DNA of 64,000 bases, from positions 4,662,501 to 4,726,500 of the forward strand of contig CANUEZ040000193.1 in NCBI GenBank assembly GCA_948099385.1, in the 5' to 3' direction. The notes beneath the pieces are model-generated. The model was not told the origin of the DNA. It worked only from the letters and a program-made list of their open reading frames with translations, and searched no databases. This document shows positions 23,406 through 35,059 of this stretch, piece by piece (positions within the stretch are counted from its first letter, which is position 1; each line of letters starts with the position of its first letter). A program made the position numbers and the translations under genes. The stretch is from Fasciola hepatica. Taxonomy: Eukaryota; Platyhelminthes; Trematoda; Plagiorchiida; Fasciolidae.

Positions 23406-23555
23406 TCCCTAGAAAACATATTTTTGTAGCGAGATCAAGCTTTGTTCATTTGCTTACCACACCAACGTACTTGAAGGCTTGTTGCCCATTCCGATATTCA
23501 GTTGACCGTTTCATGTTGGGCTGCATGCAATCGGTCGCAATCCAGCTCCGACTTT

Positions 23556-23570
23556 TATATATATATATAT
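23556..23570. repeat. Short (AT)n tract at a breakpoint
   Basis: Fifteen bases of alternating A and T join the end of Z to sequence that in the second unit follows the long (AT)n tract at 51133-51170. The sequence between 47937 and about 51130 of the second unit is missing here. Confidence 0.8.
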
Positions 23571-23599
23571 GTTTTCTTTGATCCTACTCAAATAAGAAT

Positions 23600-23885
23600 G
23601 TGATACCGTAACTGGCATTGTCTGCCAGTACCCAAATCTGTCCTGCCATGACTTGTATCTGTAATATTGTGTGTTTATCTGTACTCACGCGTGCATGCAA
23701 TTGGATAAATTCGATGAGAGCGACTGGATGTTTCCGTCGAAAAAGGCGAGGTATCAACATTTCGTTCGATGTATTTTATTGCCTAGGTAATGGGAATTCA
23801 AATTCGCACAGTTTTGTTTGCAGCTATCAATAAGAGACAGAAAGCGATACATTTGAAGAAGATATTCTACATGCAATCTTTCAAG
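23600..23885. repeat. Flank shared with 51.2-51.5 kb
   Basis: Aligns with 51205-51500, including the shared sequence AAATCTGTCCTG (23634-23645 and 51238-51249). It restores collinearity of the two large units after the AT breakpoint. No coding content recognised. Confidence 0.65.
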
Positions 23886-23974
23886 CTCTAACACATCTTT
23901 ATGGAAAGGACTCACTCGAGCTAAGAAATTCAGTAGTATATTTAAATGTGCATCTCCTATATTCTGACCATCGT

Positions 23975-24180
23975 GTAAAAATTATGCAAGGAAGATAAAA
24001 TATCCCGAGAAATGGGGTCCCGAGCACAAGCAGGCAGGCAAGGGACAAACAAGTATACGCGGCTGGATTAAGAGAGGCATGCACACTAGCTGGAGGACTA
24101 CCTCTAGTTGTAAAACCCCCAAGGGAGATGACGATTCCCGCGCTATGCAACGCTAATGTCCGGTCACTATTTGGTCAACT
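23975..24180 (+). pseudogene. Possible CR1-like LINE endonuclease start
   Basis: A plus-strand reading near 24110-24170 gives VKPPREMTIPALCNANVRSL, similar to the L-x-x-x-N-x-R-S-L opening of CR1/Jockey endonucleases. The similarity fades after about 20 residues, so this is tentative. The opposite frame (23899-24150) is probably a shadow. Confidence 0.3.
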
Positions 24181-24189
24181 GGTATATAT

Positions 24190-24790
24190 AACCAGTGTTT
24201 TAAATTCTCCAGGTGCATAGAGTATTCACTTTGCTTGACTTGAATTTAGCGTGGACAGCCTTGTGACCCGTATCCAAGATTTTCGGTAAAACCATAGTTT
24301 GTAAACACTCCTTATCTCCCTGGGAACTTGAAGTGCTTTCTACAATACAGAACACAATACAAGGTGAGGACAGCGTCCGATGTTGTAACGCACATCAAAT
24401 CCGACTGATCTGGTAGATCTGAAGTTGTTCTCGATTTCTTGCCAGACGGTTTTGACATTCTGGCATTTTGGAGCACTGTGATCAGCAGTCTGTGTATGGC
24501 TCCCTTTTTCTCCCAGAGAAACATAAACCTGTTTCTTGACGTTTTCATGGCTATCTTGATTCCATCGCTGTCAAAAAAATGATAGAACGACTGGATTACG
24601 TTGCATTGACCACGATTTGCACCCGTTTACAAACCAATAATTGTAACCACCCTTATTAGTAACAGATGTTGGAAGATACCACCATTTTCTGTTAGATATG
24701 ATCAATTTATGCCGTAACGATCACTCCGATGCTTTCAAACCACAGTCACGGAGTTCGTTTTAATTCATGAAGATTAGTTATACAACTTAT
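24190..24790. other. Diverged flank, no gene recognised
   Basis: The part 24560-24785 aligns loosely with 51650-52020, notably around TCACGGAGTT (24747-24756 and 51986-51995). A 78-codon minus frame (24312-24548) is not recognised. Confidence 0.4.
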
Positions 24791-24810
24791 ACAACAACCT
24801 ATCAACCAAG

Positions 24811-25740
24811 TCAAAGGTTCTCCAGATCTTGAATGGTTTTGAGTTGGACCAAGCCAATCCTGCAACAGCATCTTGAAAAACGCATACCGATCATTGATAC
24901 ACAGTTATTCATGCTGTTCATAAAAGCTTGCAACTTACCGAGATCTTCATAAAGGAGAACCATGCCACTCGCACATTGAAGGTCTAACATCTTTCCACGT
25001 TTGATACCACTATCATCACCTGAAAGAAGTGCTGTTTCTAGGGCCGTATCAATCACGAAGGTAAAGAGAAAGGGAGAGGGGTGCACTCTCGATGAACACC
25101 AATTCTCGTGGTGAATTCTAGTGAGGGAGAACCGTAAAACTTAACACGACCTAGGCTGTTCACATAAAAGGGGCTTTTTGGTTGAACGGAAGTTCTCCGG
25201 TACACCCTTCACCAAGAGGCAAAGTCAGAGAAATTTGTGGTCAACTGAGTTTAAGACAACTTAGAGATCAAGAAGAAGGAGTCTATTTGGCCTACTAAAT
25301 ATGTACCTGTGTTCGAAAATCTGTCGGAGAGTAAAGATATGATCAACACAACATCGATTAAGTCTAAACCCATCTTGATGCTCTCTGGGGCACTGTTCTC
25401 GAGTGATTGATGAGTAGTGGGGAATGCTAAATGCAAGTCTTACAGATGTGATGCTAGCCAAACTTACTCACGGGTGGTTACCACAAGAGGAATCACCATC
25501 CTTCTTGTTAATTGGCCCAATCACAAATTCAATCCAACTCTTTGGAATTTGTTCCCTGTGCCCTTCCGAATCGACTCCAATACCAATTGTGATCCATCAT
25601 CCTCGAAACTAGACGGGAGCAACTCATCCGGTCAAGCACTCTCGTGTCATTTAGCTGGCCTAGCCCAAGAAGAACCTCCGAATCTGACAGAGGACCGACA
25701 TCTACAACCAGAGTTTGAGCTATGACGTTTCTTAACAAGC
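24811..25740 (-). pseudogene. RTE-like reverse transcriptase, copy A, YADD replaced by CASG
   Basis: Readable motifs in order: GPLSDSEVLLGLGQLNDTR (pre-RT), FVIGPINKKDGDSSCGNH (family V-I-V-P-I-F-K-K-G-x-R-x-x-C-x-N-Y/H-R-G-I), GFRLNRCCVDHIFTLRQIFE (family G-F-R-P-G-R-G-C-I-D-H-I-F-T-L-R-Q-I-L-E) and PFLFTFVIDTALE. The catalytic box at 24964-24975 reads C-A-S-G where active enzymes have Y-A-D-D, so both metal-binding aspartates are gone. MIGMRFS (family F-G-M-x-F-A/S) follows. Several frameshifts separate the motifs. The family is confident; the exact clade is RTE by wording and not tested. Confidence 0.85.
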
Positions 25741-26242
25741 CTGTCGGAGATTAGGGCCAATTGAACTGCGTTTGAGGCACCTCTGTGTTCCATCATATAT
25801 GGAATCCGGAGAAATCGATCGGCGAGCATCTCACAGCTCAACTGAGGGTACAGATATCCATCGCTTCTGTGAGTAGCTGGTTGTTGTATCATGGGCAGCA
25901 GTAGCAGCCTCAATTGGAGCCTGCTGGACTTTGCTTATTACTCATCTGGTTCCTTTGCATTTCACTTCATCGACAATCACGTGAACAGTTGTGGTATCGA
26001 AGGGAGTATCAATGGCAAGTCAAGGTTCGGAAAATGTATGGGGATTCACAAAACAAATTGCATACACAGTTCTCTCTCTTTGCATCATCGAAATGCTTTC
26101 GGGCCATATACCAAATATTGAAACACCCCATGTAGTCGTCAACCGGCTGAGATATGGAACCCACATCAAGAGGTTGCATTTCAGAAGAAATTATGGTTTG
26201 AATCCATTGTTCGACGCCAAGTATATTACCCGACGGATTTAA
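25741..26242 (-). pseudogene. LINE linker between endonuclease and RT, copy A
   Basis: The minus strand contains RWISVPSVEL, then ARRSISPDSIYDGT, matching the H-W-I-S-x-x-S-L-E-L and R-R-x-I-P-P-x-x-x-Y-D-G-T-R-R-x-L-K wording found between endonuclease and RT in RTE-like LINEs. I first read this as gypsy gag, but its position between the two LINE domains settles the matter. In copy B the same linker is split by a nested element between about 54370 and 55630. Confidence 0.6.
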
Positions 26243-26399
26243 TAGGCTGAACCAGCACAGAACTACTGAGAAGTGAGAACTTCAAGAACGCATAGAACGT
26301 AGTTCAATTTCTCATCCGAGCGGTATCATGTACGGTCCAGCTTTGTATTATAACAGAGAGAATACATTGAAAGAAAACAGAGAGGGTCAATCTTGAATT

Positions 26400-27100
26400 T
26401 TACAATATTTCTGCTAAGAAAGAGATCCTCTGATATCGCCCAGTAGCGGCCACCGAGGACTATTGGCTTTGGTGTCATTTCAGCCACCGACGAGAGGTAG
26501 ACTCAATTTTACACGAACAACTGTGTGATCATTGTCAATAGACGTGGACCAAAATGATCAGCAGTTTCTAGTTGATCCGCGTTAGCGGTAACCGACAGCA
26601 ATATGGTCTATCTGAGTCCAAAGATATGAATACCCAACAGGGTGCCAGGATACTCGGTGGCGCATTTCGTTCGATAACTATTCACTCGCTAGGAAAAGTC
26701 CATAGGCGGAACATAGTTGAATGAGTCGGTCACCGCTATCCGTTCGGTCTATTGAAATGTCAAAACGGTTTCCTATATTTCTCTCCGTCTCCTATAGACT
26801 TCCAACTTGAACACTGAGTTCAACAACAACATCCATGATGTCCGTTCAACGCACGCTACGGAGCAAATGATACAACTCATGGTAATTTTCGTCTTTAGCC
26901 TCAGATGAGTTAGTCATTTGGAGGCATTCATGGAAAAAAACAGGCATCTAAGCTTTAGTCATGCCGAGAACGGTGCCAAAGCTAGCCTGACCACAAGCAC
27001 TAGACACTGAATCACCCGGCATGCGAAGAGTGAAACGGGAAAGCCAGTTTAGACAGTAAATTTTTAACACTAAAGTTGGGTCTTGTATGCGTGTTTCGAG
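26400..27100 (-). pseudogene. RTE-like endonuclease, copy A
   Basis: Aligns with the clearer copy at 56000-56800. Decayed readings of the L-N-x-Q-V-G loop and the terminal H-x-L-T-W...Q-I-D-H segment lie at the matching places. Roughly 80% identical to copy B by eye, with indels, so it is not coding now. Confidence 0.6.
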
Positions 27101-27369
27101 GACACAACTCACTTCCATGTTAAACGTCTGAGGAATTCCAGGTAGGGCAGACTGTTGCCCCGAGTGTCAATGCGTGCGGATGCTGAAAGCAGCTGAGTGA
27201 GACGAACGCTTAGGTTGGAGAATCGATTCTGTTTTTCTTGTCTCTTATTTGTTACCCGTACCGAGATTAAGAACTTCACGTTCACAACTCATTGTAGCCT
27301 CTCATATCCTTTCCGAATTGGGTTGAAAAAGTTAAAGAGCAGAGAAATACGAACTGTGTTTCCCGAAGA

Positions 27370-28443
27370 AACGATGGAGATTTTTAGGCATATCATTCTT
27401 TTTGACTGCCCACAAGCACAACATACGTTACTTGGATACTCTCTACGTATTCACTGAGTCAAAAGTCTGACCCAAAATATAGTGAGGCGCTAACCCAATA
27501 CCAGTACCTGACCGAAGCACCCGTAAAGGAACTTCTTCTGGTCAGTCGTGTGAGGTCTGCTGGTTGCAAGTATTCTGTCTCGTCTCAACTGATGCTCCTA
27601 TGGTTGTCGAGGTAACGCAGTGCAGCCTACTACTATAACAGGGAGGTGGTCCACGAATAGTAGGATGGACTAGTGAAAACGGATGATTTGGAAACAGCTT
27701 GGTGAGGTTCACCCGATCCTGCACTGTCTTTGTTCGGAAGTCACCAATGTGCAACTCATAGTCACCCCCAAACTACAGAGTTTCGGTTTACAAGCGATTG
27801 AGTGAAAAACAGATACCCTTACATTCGGTCACCCATGTTTTGGTCTTCTTTGAAAGCTGGTAGTTTCAACTTACTGGGCGAAAGCTGTGTGTATCCTAGT
27901 TTCGAGTCCAACTGATTCCGTTGCGGAAGCTGACCAATAGTACGTCGTTTGATTGGAAAGAATGCAAACTCGTACATAACAGTTAAAATCAGTCAGTTGA
28001 ATGCAATATGAAATGAGTAATTGATACTGTTCCTGCTGAAAAGAACTCCACACCTATTCTTAGACAGGGTTTTGACCACACGAATGTTGAAGAAAGCTGG
28101 TGATTTTCCACCCTATATAAGTTTCAACAAAGTAAGAACAAAGCGCTTATTTAAACTCCAATATTCTTGAGAGAAATACAGACGAATATGAACTTATACA
28201 TTTGGAACAGCTTGATAATCCACTGAATACTAAATCAGAGTACAAGCAATGAATAAAATCAATCGTAAATTCTCGCAATTTGAAAGCAGTTTAAACAGCG
28301 TAATGCGTGTTGTTTAATACTAAAGACCTCTGAGGATACTCTTGACAAGAATGACCGGCAATGCATAATATGTGGTTCATGAATAGACGCTGTACTACTT
28401 CAATGCAGATTATTTCATTGAACCAAAGCTGCGTGCTTCACAT
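27370..28443. repeat. Near-identical block R, copy 1
   Basis: The block equals 56970-58044 at a constant offset of 29,601 with about seven substitutions in 1.07 kb. The sequence on either side (the RTE element to the left, gypsy to the right) is homologous too but only about 80-85% identical. It has no recognisable coding content; minus frames of 70 and 60 codons at 27542-27754 and 27871-28053 recur unchanged but lack motifs. It sits where a 3-prime LTR of gypsy copy 2 would be, but I see no matching 5-prime LTR. Confidence 0.85.
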
Positions 28444-29389
28444 GTTACTGCATCATGTGGAACTCAACTACACATTGATTACCACCGAAACTCTGTTACG
28501 ATTTCCAGTCTAAATGATTAGTCTCAAGTCAGACCAGCGAGAAAGAGAGAGCGAGAAAATAAAACGTTTTCTTGTAATAAATGCAACACCCATGCTGATA
28601 GGATGTGTTGTAATTGCACCCAACCGAAACCACGTAATCCAAAATAGCAAGAATGCCAATGCTGCGGAGTAGCACAATTATTTTATTCCAGAACTGATTT
28701 GTATAAATTGCCATGCACATAAGTATTTGATCAATCACATAGGGCTTCAGCTCTACCCGTCCGCGGTGATCATAATTGGTTGAGGATCCTAAACGCCATT
28801 GCAGCAACAAAAATGAACTTGGCCTTATCATGTGTGTCGCTCGCTAGATCATCACATCTGTTCTCCTTCAACAGCTTCTAGTTATTTCGGCTCTCCTCCT
28901 GGTGGATATGGCTCGGCCGTTGTGGTCGTCGTTTCGTTTGGAGGAATAAATGGATCCTTGTTGTCGGTGACCAGTACTCAACGTGTTGCTTCTCAGCTGA
29001 GGCGCTCCCGTGAAACCTGGATTACAAACAAGTTGTTTGGTAAACTGATGAGGAATAATTCTAACCGTTTGAAATGGGAGTCACTCAGTACACGGGCGTG
29101 ATGTTCGTTCACGAATGAGACAATAAGTCTGCGTGAAACCTCTGCTTTCGGACTACGGGTTCATTGCCACAGTGCAATTGTTCGCATCCAATTTTGGCCA
29201 CCAATACATCTGTCAAGCCAGTGACTTCATTTTATTCACACCCAAGTGGTCTGAAAGCAGTGCAACCAAACAACAACAACAATCATGCCTTAGCCAGATC
29301 AATTTTTGAGGAACACTTGCTGTCGAGCATGCATTTCCGGCAGTTCCTCGGTTCCACCGTGGTTGCCGAGCATCTTTTTGAACGTGGAT

Positions 29390-29716
29390 TCAAGAATAGT
29401 CGCTGGTTACCGCATCACTTACCATCGCCACCACAATCGGAGTCACCCAAGTGGATGGAGACACAAACACAATGACACCGTTCTGTTTCATTTGGGATAG
29501 CATCTTCAGAACACCTTCGCTCTGACCATACGGCAACACTGAGTGCTTCAGGAGATCCGCATCACCACCCACTCTCAACTTCGCGGGCTCAAGTGCCATG
29601 GCGCTTTCGTTATTCCAGCATTGTGCGATCAACTGCTGGAGAACAACCTGATCCACCGAAATACTGGATGCCTTTCGGATTGTTGCCCATTGTTCCAATG
29701 TACGCGGGGCCTTCAA
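29390..29716 (-). pseudogene. Gypsy RT N-terminal fragment, copy 2
   Basis: The 108-codon frame runs from the protease-RT junction (KAPRTLEQWATI) to PSTWVTPIVVAMVSD, the S-x-W-A-x-P-I-V-V RT opening. Past it, in another frame, SSKIDLAKA (family F-S-K-I-D-L-A-D-A-Y) marks the first catalytic aspartate, which is kept. The fragment then ends at the deletion into integrase, so the YxDD box is absent. The protease upstream reads S-I-R-S in place of D-T-G-S. Confidence 0.75.
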
Positions 29717-30059
29717 ACGTAAATCAAGGGACTGTCTTTGTTAATCGGGAAGCGTATCGCGATATATTCACTTTCCAAACGAGCCATCAATGTAGTCTCG
29801 CGCAACAGTGGAAGTCGACGATGAGTAACACAGTGAATGCGCACATCAGTGTGTTATATGGATACACTGGGTAGAATCATGTCAAATACGGATTTCCGAA
29901 TGGTCGACAAGCAGCTCCTGATACTCAACATGATGTTTCGGTGAAACTGGAGTGATCTGTACACGATTCACTCGAAATCTTCAGTGTGTATACCGGATTG
30001 TCAGCGTTTTTCGGATCCTTAGAGGTGGCAATCGTCACATTGCACTGTGATTAGCGGCA

Positions 30060-31300
30060 CACCTTGCGAATAGGACCTTTCAACCACAAGTATAGCATAC
30101 TGCATGACGGATGTGGTACGTGGAGCGTAGGCGGATTTGCACTGGGTTTGTGTTAGGGAGTCATCTCTTTGATCGGCCTAAGTTGACACGTTTGCGTGAA
30201 ACGGGCTGGCAAACGTATTGGAAGTACAGTACGGACTGTTCAGCCGTCTTATCCAGTACGTCAACGGATTGCTCGCGCGTCAACCGGGCCTCGGCAAACG
30301 TGAAATAAGTCATCAGCAGAAGTTCCATCTGCCGCCTCGGTGACGCATATCGGCAATGAGGAGTTTCTCCAATTGGATCCTTGATTGTTCACCAAAGTAA
30401 CACTTCTGATCTTGTGTTTTTAGTGTCGGGACGAAATCACGAAGCTCGTACTGGGACCACAGACTAGAAAATGGAATTTGGCCAACGGACCGGAATTGCG
30501 TTGCTGTATAACAGAGCCTTCAAATCGTTGAGCGGATTTGCAGCACAAGCTCACGGGTATGCGATATTTTCAATTGGCGAACACAATGAACGGCCCTACA
30601 GTCAAGAAGATTGCACCTCGGTTCTCTTTCTTCACATCCCTGTGTATGGTGCATAACAATTAAGAGTGGAGATCGTTATAAGTTTGAAATAGTTCAGGTG
30701 TGGTACCGAGCAAGACCTGAGTGGATTACTGTCTGCTGTGAGCAGGTTGCATCGTAGACCGAGTATAGAAATGTTTTGCAACGCATGCCTGTCCAGGTCC
30801 GGAATTTTTACCCAGCTGAATATATGCTCTTCCTCACTGTGCCATCCACTCTCGTTTGTTTCGTACTCGTTTTGATCCGTACTCAACTGACTATATTGAT
30901 GCAAATGCGCATACGGTCCTTTGATGTAGGTGTTCGATCGTTCACATTTCTAATAAGCGCGTTCGCAGTCGCACCACTTCCGCCTCTTCACCACAGTTTA
31001 GCATATTACCCACACGATGGCACACGCACAAAGGCAGATACACAGTTACCGGCAACGTGTGCACCAATTATATTTCTCTTTTCTGTGACCCTGCTAACGG
31101 GACCAAGCGGAATGGGAGGTCTTGTAATTCATTGACTGACCGTGGTCTCGTAAAATGTCCTTCATAATGAGAATCAAACACACTCATTTTGTGTGTAGTG
31201 AAGGAGTGAATAACACTGGCGACAGTGTTCCTTTCGTTTAGCAGGAGCAGTAAAGTTAGAAGGCTGTAAACAGTCATACTGGAGTTCGAATAATGCATTT
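30060..31300 (-). pseudogene. Gypsy gag remnant, copy 2
   Basis: A cysteine pair in VCYTCGKKVLFARC-like wording near 30080-30140 recalls a C-C-H-C knuckle, and EARLTREQSVDV near 30260-30300 matches copy 3's EARLTREQFVDV. Frames 30632-30904 and 61187-61453 share TDQxEYETNESGWH, which I take as gag but do not recognise in itself. The plus-strand frame 30776-31135 is likely a shadow. Confidence 0.5.
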
Positions 31301-31440
31301 GTATGGTCCTGTTGTTGCACTCATTGAGTCATTGTACTCATGGAGTTCCCTCTATTTTTGTTTTTTGAGATCAAACACGAGCAATTCCCACGGGAGACAT
31401 TGATCCTTGCATACTACTACTGAATCGAAAGTCCAACTAA

Positions 31441-31959
31441 TAGATTTGTTCTTGAAGGGCAAGTTAGACTTTCTAGGCGTGGTTCAAGAGACCTTGCCAC
31501 TCAATGGTTAGATACTTCGAGAAATATGGATATATGCCGCGATTAGTTCGGCTATTGCATCCACAAACTTTCTCCATCGACCTAATTCGCTCGGTTCATT
31601 TCATTTTTCATTTGTAAAAAGTGCTCAATTATACATTGTAGATGCGCATTGGATATTTCCAGGGGATGCGATAAGTTCTAATGCGATAACTGTAGATGAA
31701 AAGGGACAGGTGACGGATGGTGATCAAGCGATCATCATGGAAGTCTCCAACCCGGAGGCCCAAAATTGAAAGAAAATCTTTTTTGAACAATTGACTATCG
31801 GGCTATAAGCTTCTGAAAGAAGTTAGATGAGTGTTGAATTTCATGCTGTACAAAACTAGTTTCGTCGAAATAATTACCATATCGCACCCGACATTGTACT
31901 CCTACGCGAGAACTGGAGTTTATGTGTCCATGGTATGATGGTCGGCTGAGCCACCTATA
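31441..31959. other. Unassigned, no feature recognised
   Basis: Marks the right end of the first large unit. No coding similarity seen and no partner elsewhere because the second unit runs off the window at this point. Confidence 0.35.
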
Positions 31960-32725
31960 GACCTGCTTTACTCATCACTGTATTTTTCTTTTGTGCTCAG
32001 GTACAAGATGGCCGGCTGCTCTGCAAAGAAACGATTTTCACTTGCAACGCATATCCGATGCGTTGGGAATGAGGTGGAATAGCCTGTTGGAATCACCAGC
32101 CCATGCTGCAGTCTCCACGGTTTAAGCCACTTCGAACAAGTATCGCGTAAAATCAGGCCTAACGGAGAGCGAAGCTCCCCGTTGCAGTCTGTAGTTCTCG
32201 CCATGTCCTTATATCTGGGCTTCGTTTGTTCGGCTGAGAGCTTGGACGAGTCTTCAGAAATCCATTCTGGTAAGCGTCTTTTACTAGGATGTCTCGCGTT
32301 GACTCCTCCGAGGGACTTGTGAGAGCAATCCAGTTCCAAGCGATGGACAGAATGTCACATTTCTCGTTATCATTGAATTTCTCTTAGATATTGGCGTCCA
32401 ATTCATCATCGCAATCTTTGTCGAGGTTCCGGGAAGCCCCCGAGACGTGCAGAAATAAAGTCTTAGGGAAATCGGCTCCCAAGCGACCCAAAGCTTTTGG
32501 ATTTACTGATAGTGTCGAATGTGAAATCGTGGCTCTCAAATTCGTCTGCCTTGTCACTACTAGCTAGCAATCCGTCTCTTTTCCTGGAACATTTATGCGC
32601 CGAGTGCCACAGTAAAGTATGCGGTCTTCTGAGAAACACGCCACGCAGATGTTTCAATTTTAGTTCATCGGCGTCCTCATTGTGAGGCTGCCAACCTATG
32701 GTAGAGTCCTTACATTCCAACAAGC
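31960..32725 (-). pseudogene. RTE/CR1-like LINE endonuclease and linker fragment
   Basis: The minus strand opens with CWNVRTL (32715-32700), matching the G-T-W-N-V-R-T-L start of LINE endonucleases with W replaced context C for T. Readings ILYCGTRR and RLGADFPKT follow at the expected order. Near the left end LPEWISEDSSKLSAEQTK and ETAAWAGDSNRLFHLIPNAS match the linker's W-I-S-x-x-T/S-x-x-L and M-E-x-A-x-x-x-G-x-x-R-x-L-F-x-L-I-R. About a third of the endonuclease is missing between them. This element is separate from copies A and B. Confidence 0.65.
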
Positions 32726-33290
32726 TGCACAAGCCTGTTTCCGACAGTTCATTATTCCAGTTTGCTGTCTTAACACCTCGACCATTGGAGCATGAGGAGC
32801 GTCACTTGCCGGACAAGCCTTAGCATGATCAGATCGCACGTTTTCAAAATTACTCATAGAGGTTCTCGGGAAACGTGTGCGTGGCGGTGTTTCCGGCACT
32901 GTTCAGGGATATTGTATTACTCGATTGCCCAGTCAACAGTGGAAATTAGATTACCGGTGACTAATCCAGCCTTTATCCAGATGATCTCCTTTCAGCCTTT
33001 GCACATGCAAATGCAACCCAGATTGCAGCGGAATTGTTCCACATGAGCCGGTGGCCTGTTGTTCGGCTAATTTGCCCATTCCGGAATACGAGGTTGGGTG
33101 GGTTGGATAGATTTACTGTGTAGCCCATGGGTCGGTAGATCTTGTCCGCCCATTAGGGAGTACCTGTCCTGGCATACCGAACGTCGTCTCTTTTCTGGAA
33201 ATTTAGGCCTTAGAACCCTTAATCATATTTAAGCCCCTGATGAGCGATTCGCCGAAGTGTGGCCACTCATGCGTGCTTCAGATTTTTGGG
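32726..33290. other. No recognised feature
   Basis: Possible 5-prime part of the endonuclease LINE to the left (minus strand), since the frame 32696-32899 continues upstream of the W-N-V-R-T-L start. The rest holds nothing I can name. Confidence 0.3.
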
Positions 33291-33299
33291 GACACAGGT

Positions 33300-33565
33300 G
33301 AGAGATGGTTAACTGATGGAGACCAATGAAATGGATGATGTCCTAAGGGACACGACAGTCTACTACCACGCAGACGATACCTCCCACGCTTCAACTAGTA
33401 TTCCATGGAAGCAATTTATTCCCGAAATCTATCGGGCTAGAATCAAATACCACGAAAACCGAAAGTAAATCATCTTACTTATGGCCATCAGCTCAAAAGC
33501 TGTCCATCAATGACCAGCCGGTGGAGTGCGCTCCATCATTCACGTATTAGGGCAATACGTTGCCT
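33300..33565 (+). pseudogene. LINE reverse transcriptase fragment, YADD region
   Basis: The plus strand gives YYHADDTSHAS at 33364-33396, a Y-A-D-D box with H for Y and both aspartates kept. About 90 bp on, KLSINDQPVECAPSFTY (about 33498-33548) matches L-x-x-x-x-x-x-V-x-x-F-x-Y-L-G-S of the thumb, truncated by a stop where L-G-S should be. Orientation is opposite to the endonuclease fragment at 32 kb, so it is a separate insertion. The family may be RTE or a craniate-like relative; I cannot tell. Confidence 0.55.
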
Positions 33566-33849
33566 CCAATTGATCAGCTTTGATACCTAGTATATTCATG
33601 AAACCGCCTCGTCGTCTAGTAGGAGAAACTTGCGTGTAAGTGAAGGAAAGAAAGGAATAAGTGTATCGATGGTCTGCCGTGGCGTATTGATAGAAATGTG
33701 CTTCCCTTTAGTCACCCAGTTGTAGACCATCGTTTGTCGTTTATCCAGATATGTCTGGAATGGAGTTTGAAACTACTCTCAAAGTACAATCATGTTATTC
33801 GCTGTCATGATTGAAAAGGATGAATGACATCTATAGTTCCACAAGAAGA

Positions 33850-34680
33850 TGCCCAAGAAAACGTGTGTTCCTGCCGCCCCATAACGTCTTTAGTTCGAAT
33901 TAGCCCGGGAAGGTCCAAGTGGTATTCGACTGTGCGGCTGTTCGTGAGAGCATTTCACTCAACGAAGTCCTAACACAAGTACCTGATCCAACTGATCATT
34001 TGTTAGGAGTAGCCGTCAGATTCGTTGATATGTCATAGCTCTTTTACCACGAATTGAATAGATATTCCAGCAAATTAGGTTTCGAAAGTGTTACGGGATA
34101 TCTGTAGGCTTCCTTCAGTGGTCAGATTAAGATGTGAGAAGTAGTGCGATTGTTTACGAAAAGAAAGCTCATCCGTTTGGCACTAGTTATTCATCGTGTT
34201 GTGCCAAGCTGTCTTTAAGAAGAGCTGCCGAGGACAGCAACCTTGATTTTTTTCATTAGCATTATATGCGATGACTAATAACGTTTGTGTGGATGGTTCA
34301 TTGTTCTCGATGTCGTATGAGGAGAAAGCCTTCACATGACGAAGGATTTCCTACGATGACTCAAACATAAAGACAACACCTAACAGAATGTGTGTTCTAA
34401 GGACCCAGACTATGAGCAGAATTGATGAACGGTGAAAAATCGAGTACGTACTTCAAATTTTATCAGCAGATCTTCGTGGATCCCAGAGCATTAGTTATCC
34501 AGTGGCATATTCACGATGACTGTTTTCTGCCTTCAATTCACTTAGACGAAGTTCCAATAACGACTGGGGATCTGCTAAGATTTTTAGCTTCATTTTATGA
34601 ACCATTATTGTCTCTCGTGCCCATTTTATGCCTCCTCGTGGGACATTTCATGATGTTTGTCACCAAAATGTAGAGTAGGT
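33850..34680 (+). pseudogene. BEL/Pao reverse transcriptase, broken
   Basis: Clear BEL/Pao wording in order: PGKVQVVFDCAA followed by SISLNEVL (33906-33970; family P-G-K-x-R-V-V-F-D-C-A-A-x-x-x-x-x-S-L-N-x-x-L-L-x-G-P-D), DHLLGVAVRF, then FGTSYSSCCAKLSLRRAAED (about 34175-34235; family F-G-x-x-S-S-P-x-C-A-N-x-A-L-R-x-T-A-x-D). The 83-codon frame 34422-34673 adds RALVIQWHIHDDCF and TTGDLLRFLASFYEPL (family L-G-x-x-W-x-x-x-x-D-x-F; R-G-I-L-S-x-x-x-S-x-x-D-P-L-G). The F-Y-V-D-D box is not intact. BEL/Pao elements are restricted to animals, which supports a metazoan source. Confidence 0.85.
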
Positions 34681-35059
34681 CAGTGAAGTAACTAATACTG
34701 TCAAAATGTCAGTTCTTCGGGAAGAGTAATCAGTATAATTATTGTACTTAACAAGAAAGTCTTGAATATTTAATCTATTTGGTAGCTCACAAAGCCTCAG
34801 ATTGCTCAAATTGAAATGATCCAAACATTTTTTCTCAGGCTTGGACTGTTGACTGTGTTCGAAGTGCCAGAAGCCACGGGAATCATCGTCGAGTTGATTC
34901 TGATGTACAATTTCAGACGTGTCCTCAGTAAGTGCTAAATATGCCTAACCCATACCTCAAGTAATGTCACACATGCCTGATTGCCTATGGAAAGGTGTCA
35001 ATTAGTTCAGACCGTTTCATATCAAGGTAGACTGAAGTGAGCACAACAGATTTGGGTGT
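34681..35059 (+). mobile_element. Interior of the BEL/Pao element, unreadable
   Basis: It lies between RT and integrase pieces on the same strand and should hold the RNase H and integrase finger. I could not read a motif with confidence, so either it is badly decayed or partly deleted: only about 380 bp separate parts that are usually more than 1.5 kb apart. Confidence 0.4.

Larger units (their letters stand above)
20835..23555. repeat. Near-identical block Z, copy 1
   Basis: The 2.72-kb block equals 45211-47935 with only about 1% differences and a single-base length change near 21055. It contains a PLE RT fragment on the minus strand and a BEL/Pao integrase tail with a candidate LTR start on the plus strand. 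The right end stops abruptly at an AT run where the second copy continues with X'. Its flanks are collinear with the second unit but much more diverged. Confidence 0.9.
24800..27100 (-). mobile_element. RTE-like LINE copy A, decayed
   Basis: In minus-strand order this element holds an endonuclease (about 27000-26400), a linker (26242-25741) and a reverse transcriptase (25740-24811). It is the partner of copy B at 56800-52780, with the same domain order and many shared variants. All domains are interrupted by stops and frame changes. A block shared almost identically with 57-58 kb follows on the 5-prime side. The CR1-like LINE at 18 kb is unrelated in wording and lies on the opposite strand. 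Confidence 0.8.
28444..31440 (-). mobile_element. Ty3/gypsy-type element, copy 2, heavily deleted
   Basis: Minus-strand order: gag zinc knuckle (about 30060-30140), protease (29870-29950), RT N-terminus (29390-29716), then a jump into integrase remnants (29000-29250) and the pol tail (28850-28950). Compared with copy 1, it lacks the sequence equal to 1670-2720 (RT C-terminal half, RNase H, start of integrase) and 925-1412 (integrase C-terminal core). The piece 31080-31440 matches 63610-64000, about 2 kb beyond where contiguity with copy 3 breaks at 61.6 kb. Confidence 0.8.

Noticed and set aside
25647..26242. Gypsy gag (a reading with YPQLSCEMLADRF)
   Set aside because: It lies exactly between endonuclease and RT of a LINE, and the neighbouring frame gives the LINE linker wording (ARRSISPDSIYDGT). 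Copy B has the same arrangement.
27370..28443. 3-prime LTR of gypsy copy 2
   Set aside because: It sits in the right place, but no second copy is found at the 5-prime side of any of the three gypsy elements, and no TG/CA ends or polyadenylation signal stood out.
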